The translations under genes and the position numbers were made by a program. DNA of 64,000 nucleotides from an uncultured Bdellovibrionales bacterium (lineage in GTDB: Bacteria > Bdellovibrionota > Bdellovibrionia > Bdellovibrionales > UBA1609): contig CALLAU010000044.1 of assembly GCA_938002015.1 (NCBI GenBank), positions 1 through 64,000 of the forward strand, written 5' to 3'. Shown piece after piece: positions 63,040-64,000 of the stretch (positions are counted from its first letter, which is position 1; each line of letters opens with the position of its first letter). Below the pieces are notes generated by a model. It was not told where the DNA came from, made no database searches, and saw only the letters and a program-made list of their open reading frames with translations.

Positions 63040-64000
63040 TTAAGACTCTTCAAAATCATCGTGACCAGGAATGTCTTCGGTTTCTGGCTCAATAATGCTT
63101 ACTCCAAGATGTAAAATTCGAGTCCCAGCTTCACAATTTGGGCGTACGTTTTTGCCAATTACAACTCCAGACCTATCAGCTATAACTTCTTCTTTAACTT
63201 GTCCAAAAACATCATATACACGAGCAATCACTTGTCCTTTTTTTACAGAATCAGCAAGCTTAGGGAAAACATCAACAATTCCACCTTTATTTGAGTATAT
63301 CCAATATGAGTGATCACATACAGTAGCGTCTGTAATCATATCTTGGACCTCGCCTTCAATCATTTCTAAATATCTAAGAGTATTTAAAATGCCATCATGA
63401 GTTTCATTTATTAAAGAGTTTTGAAAAGTGTTAGCATTCCCAATTTCAATAGTAATTGCATGAACACCATTTTCGTTAGCCCATGATCTCAAAGTGCCAT
63501 CTTCATCATGTTTTTTTACAATAATTTGAGGGTTTTGAAGGTACGCAAGAGTTCTCGTTTCTTCAATATCTAGATCGGCTCTAATGTACAAACTGTTTAC
63601 TCTGCCGTGGCTTGCAGTATGTAGATCTAATAAGTAGTTAAGCTTTCCAATAATTTTTTTAGTAAAGTGGTAAGCATACAAATCACTCGTGGCACCCTTA
63701 TCTTTTCCCGGCATGATTCTGTTAAGATCAATACCATCAGAAAACTCTCTTTGATTCATCAAGTATCCTGGAACATTACTTATGGGTAAAAGTACTAATG
63801 TGCCGCTAAATTTCAAAGGATCAATCTCCTCAATCAATTTAAAGATATTAGAAATCCCATTAAGTTCATTACCATGAAGAGCTGCAGTTAGACCTACAAC
63901 CGGCCCAGGGCTAGTTCCTTTAATAACAATTATAGGCACTCTCCAGGGAACTCCTAGAGAGTTATCTGTGAGATGCATGTGCATACGATGAACTATGCCG
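63040..64000 (-). CDS. AstE/AspA-type deacylase (5' end beyond window)
   Basis: At least 314 residues. Zinc ligands and substrate groups of the succinylglutamate desuccinylase/aspartoacylase family are seen: AALHGNELNG (HxxE), GIDLNRIMPG, LLDLHTASHG (third ligand) and the late Glu in ITIEIGN. A C-terminal beta domain follows, with VKKGQVIARVYD. The frame is open through the ATG at 63984 to base 64000 without a stop and the family usually has some more N-terminal residues, so the gene probably starts outside the window. It removes an acyl group from an amino acid; the substrate is unknown. Confidence 0.85.
   Translation of the reverse strand, partial: GIVHRMHMHLTDNSLGVPWRVPIIVIKGTSPGPVVGLTAALHGNELNGISNIFKLIEEIDPLKFSGTLVLLPISNVPGYLMNQREFSDGIDLNRIMPGKDKGATSDLYAYHFTKKIIGKLNYLLDLHTASHGRVNSLYIRADLDIEETRTLAYLQNPQIIVKKHDEDGTLRSWANENGVHAITIEIGNANTFQNSLINETHDGILNTLRYLEMIEGEVQDMITDATVCDHSYWIYSNKGGIVDVFPKLADSVKKGQVIARVYDVFGQVKEEVIADRSGVVIGKNVRPNCEAGTRILHLGVSIIEPETEDIPGHDDFEES

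Overview
The window is an AT-rich, densely coded chromosomal segment of a Gram-negative bacterium. It has TonB-dependent outer membrane machinery, LolA-like and MMPL/RND export genes, many lipoproteins with Leu/Phe-rich lipoboxes ending in NCG or SCG, a diaminopimelate pathway and Tat-exported HiPIP. The base composition, coiled-coil FHA proteins, abundant small secreted proteins and the murein and peptide hydrolases suggest a member of the Bdellovibrionota, most like Bacteriovorax/Halobacteriovorax. That assignment is inference from style, not from a marker-gene comparison.

Layout. 1-8.5 kb: an SLT-type murein enzyme with SH3b domains and a coupled membrane protein, an SDR oxidoreductase, a multi-TM conserved-helix (MscS-associated) protein, a zinc-ribbon/TPR protein divergent from trpS, and a response regulator/histidine kinase pair. 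8.5-14 kb: a minus-strand sucA-sucB-lpd operon for 2-oxoglutarate dehydrogenase. 14-20.5 kb: a degenerate-FHA coiled-coil membrane protein, a ChaN/Tiki-like protein, a DUF2799 lipoprotein, a beta-barrel and a hendecad-repeat protein. 20.7-21.1 kb: a monocistronic rpsN. 21.3-30.7 kb: a lipoprotein, a TonB-dependent receptor and a complete TonB2-type cluster (DUF3450, TtpC-like, ExbB, ExbD, TonB, TPR). 30.7-36.7 kb: a MotB-like coiled-coil protein, a MotA/TolQ-like protein and a large FHA coiled-coil protein that is a paralogue of the one at 14.3 kb. This is the best candidate for an undescribed machine. 36.8-41.9 kb: a TetR-controlled LolA-like/outer-membrane/MMPL export operon with a visible operator. 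42.4-46.4 kb: a diaminopimelate/lysine cluster (dapD and an MpaA-like amidase divergent from lysC-lysA). 46.6-52.6 kb: an HTH regulator, a murI/GMP-reductase-like operon, HiPIP, a bacterioferritin-like protein and an exported rhodanese. 52.8-64 kb: accessory genes, namely a di-haem cytochrome, small secreted proteins with a LysR regulator, a Cys-repeat lipoprotein, an exported alpha/beta hydrolase, a beta-propeller/SUKH pair, a small kinase and an AstE-like deacylase cut by the window edge.

How the genes work together. Two groups of proton-channel-type inner membrane proteins lie back to back on the + strand from 25.6 to 33.5 kb. The first is recognisable as a TonB2 energiser, probably serving the receptor just upstream. 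The second pairs a MotB-like stator carrying a very long coiled coil with a MotA-like partner and is followed by a phosphopeptide-binding (FHA) membrane-spanning coiled-coil protein. The diaminopimelate genes, glutamate racemase, SLT enzyme and MpaA-like amidase together concern murein synthesis and turnover. No tRNA, rRNA, CRISPR array, insertion sequence, prophage or clear pseudogene was seen.
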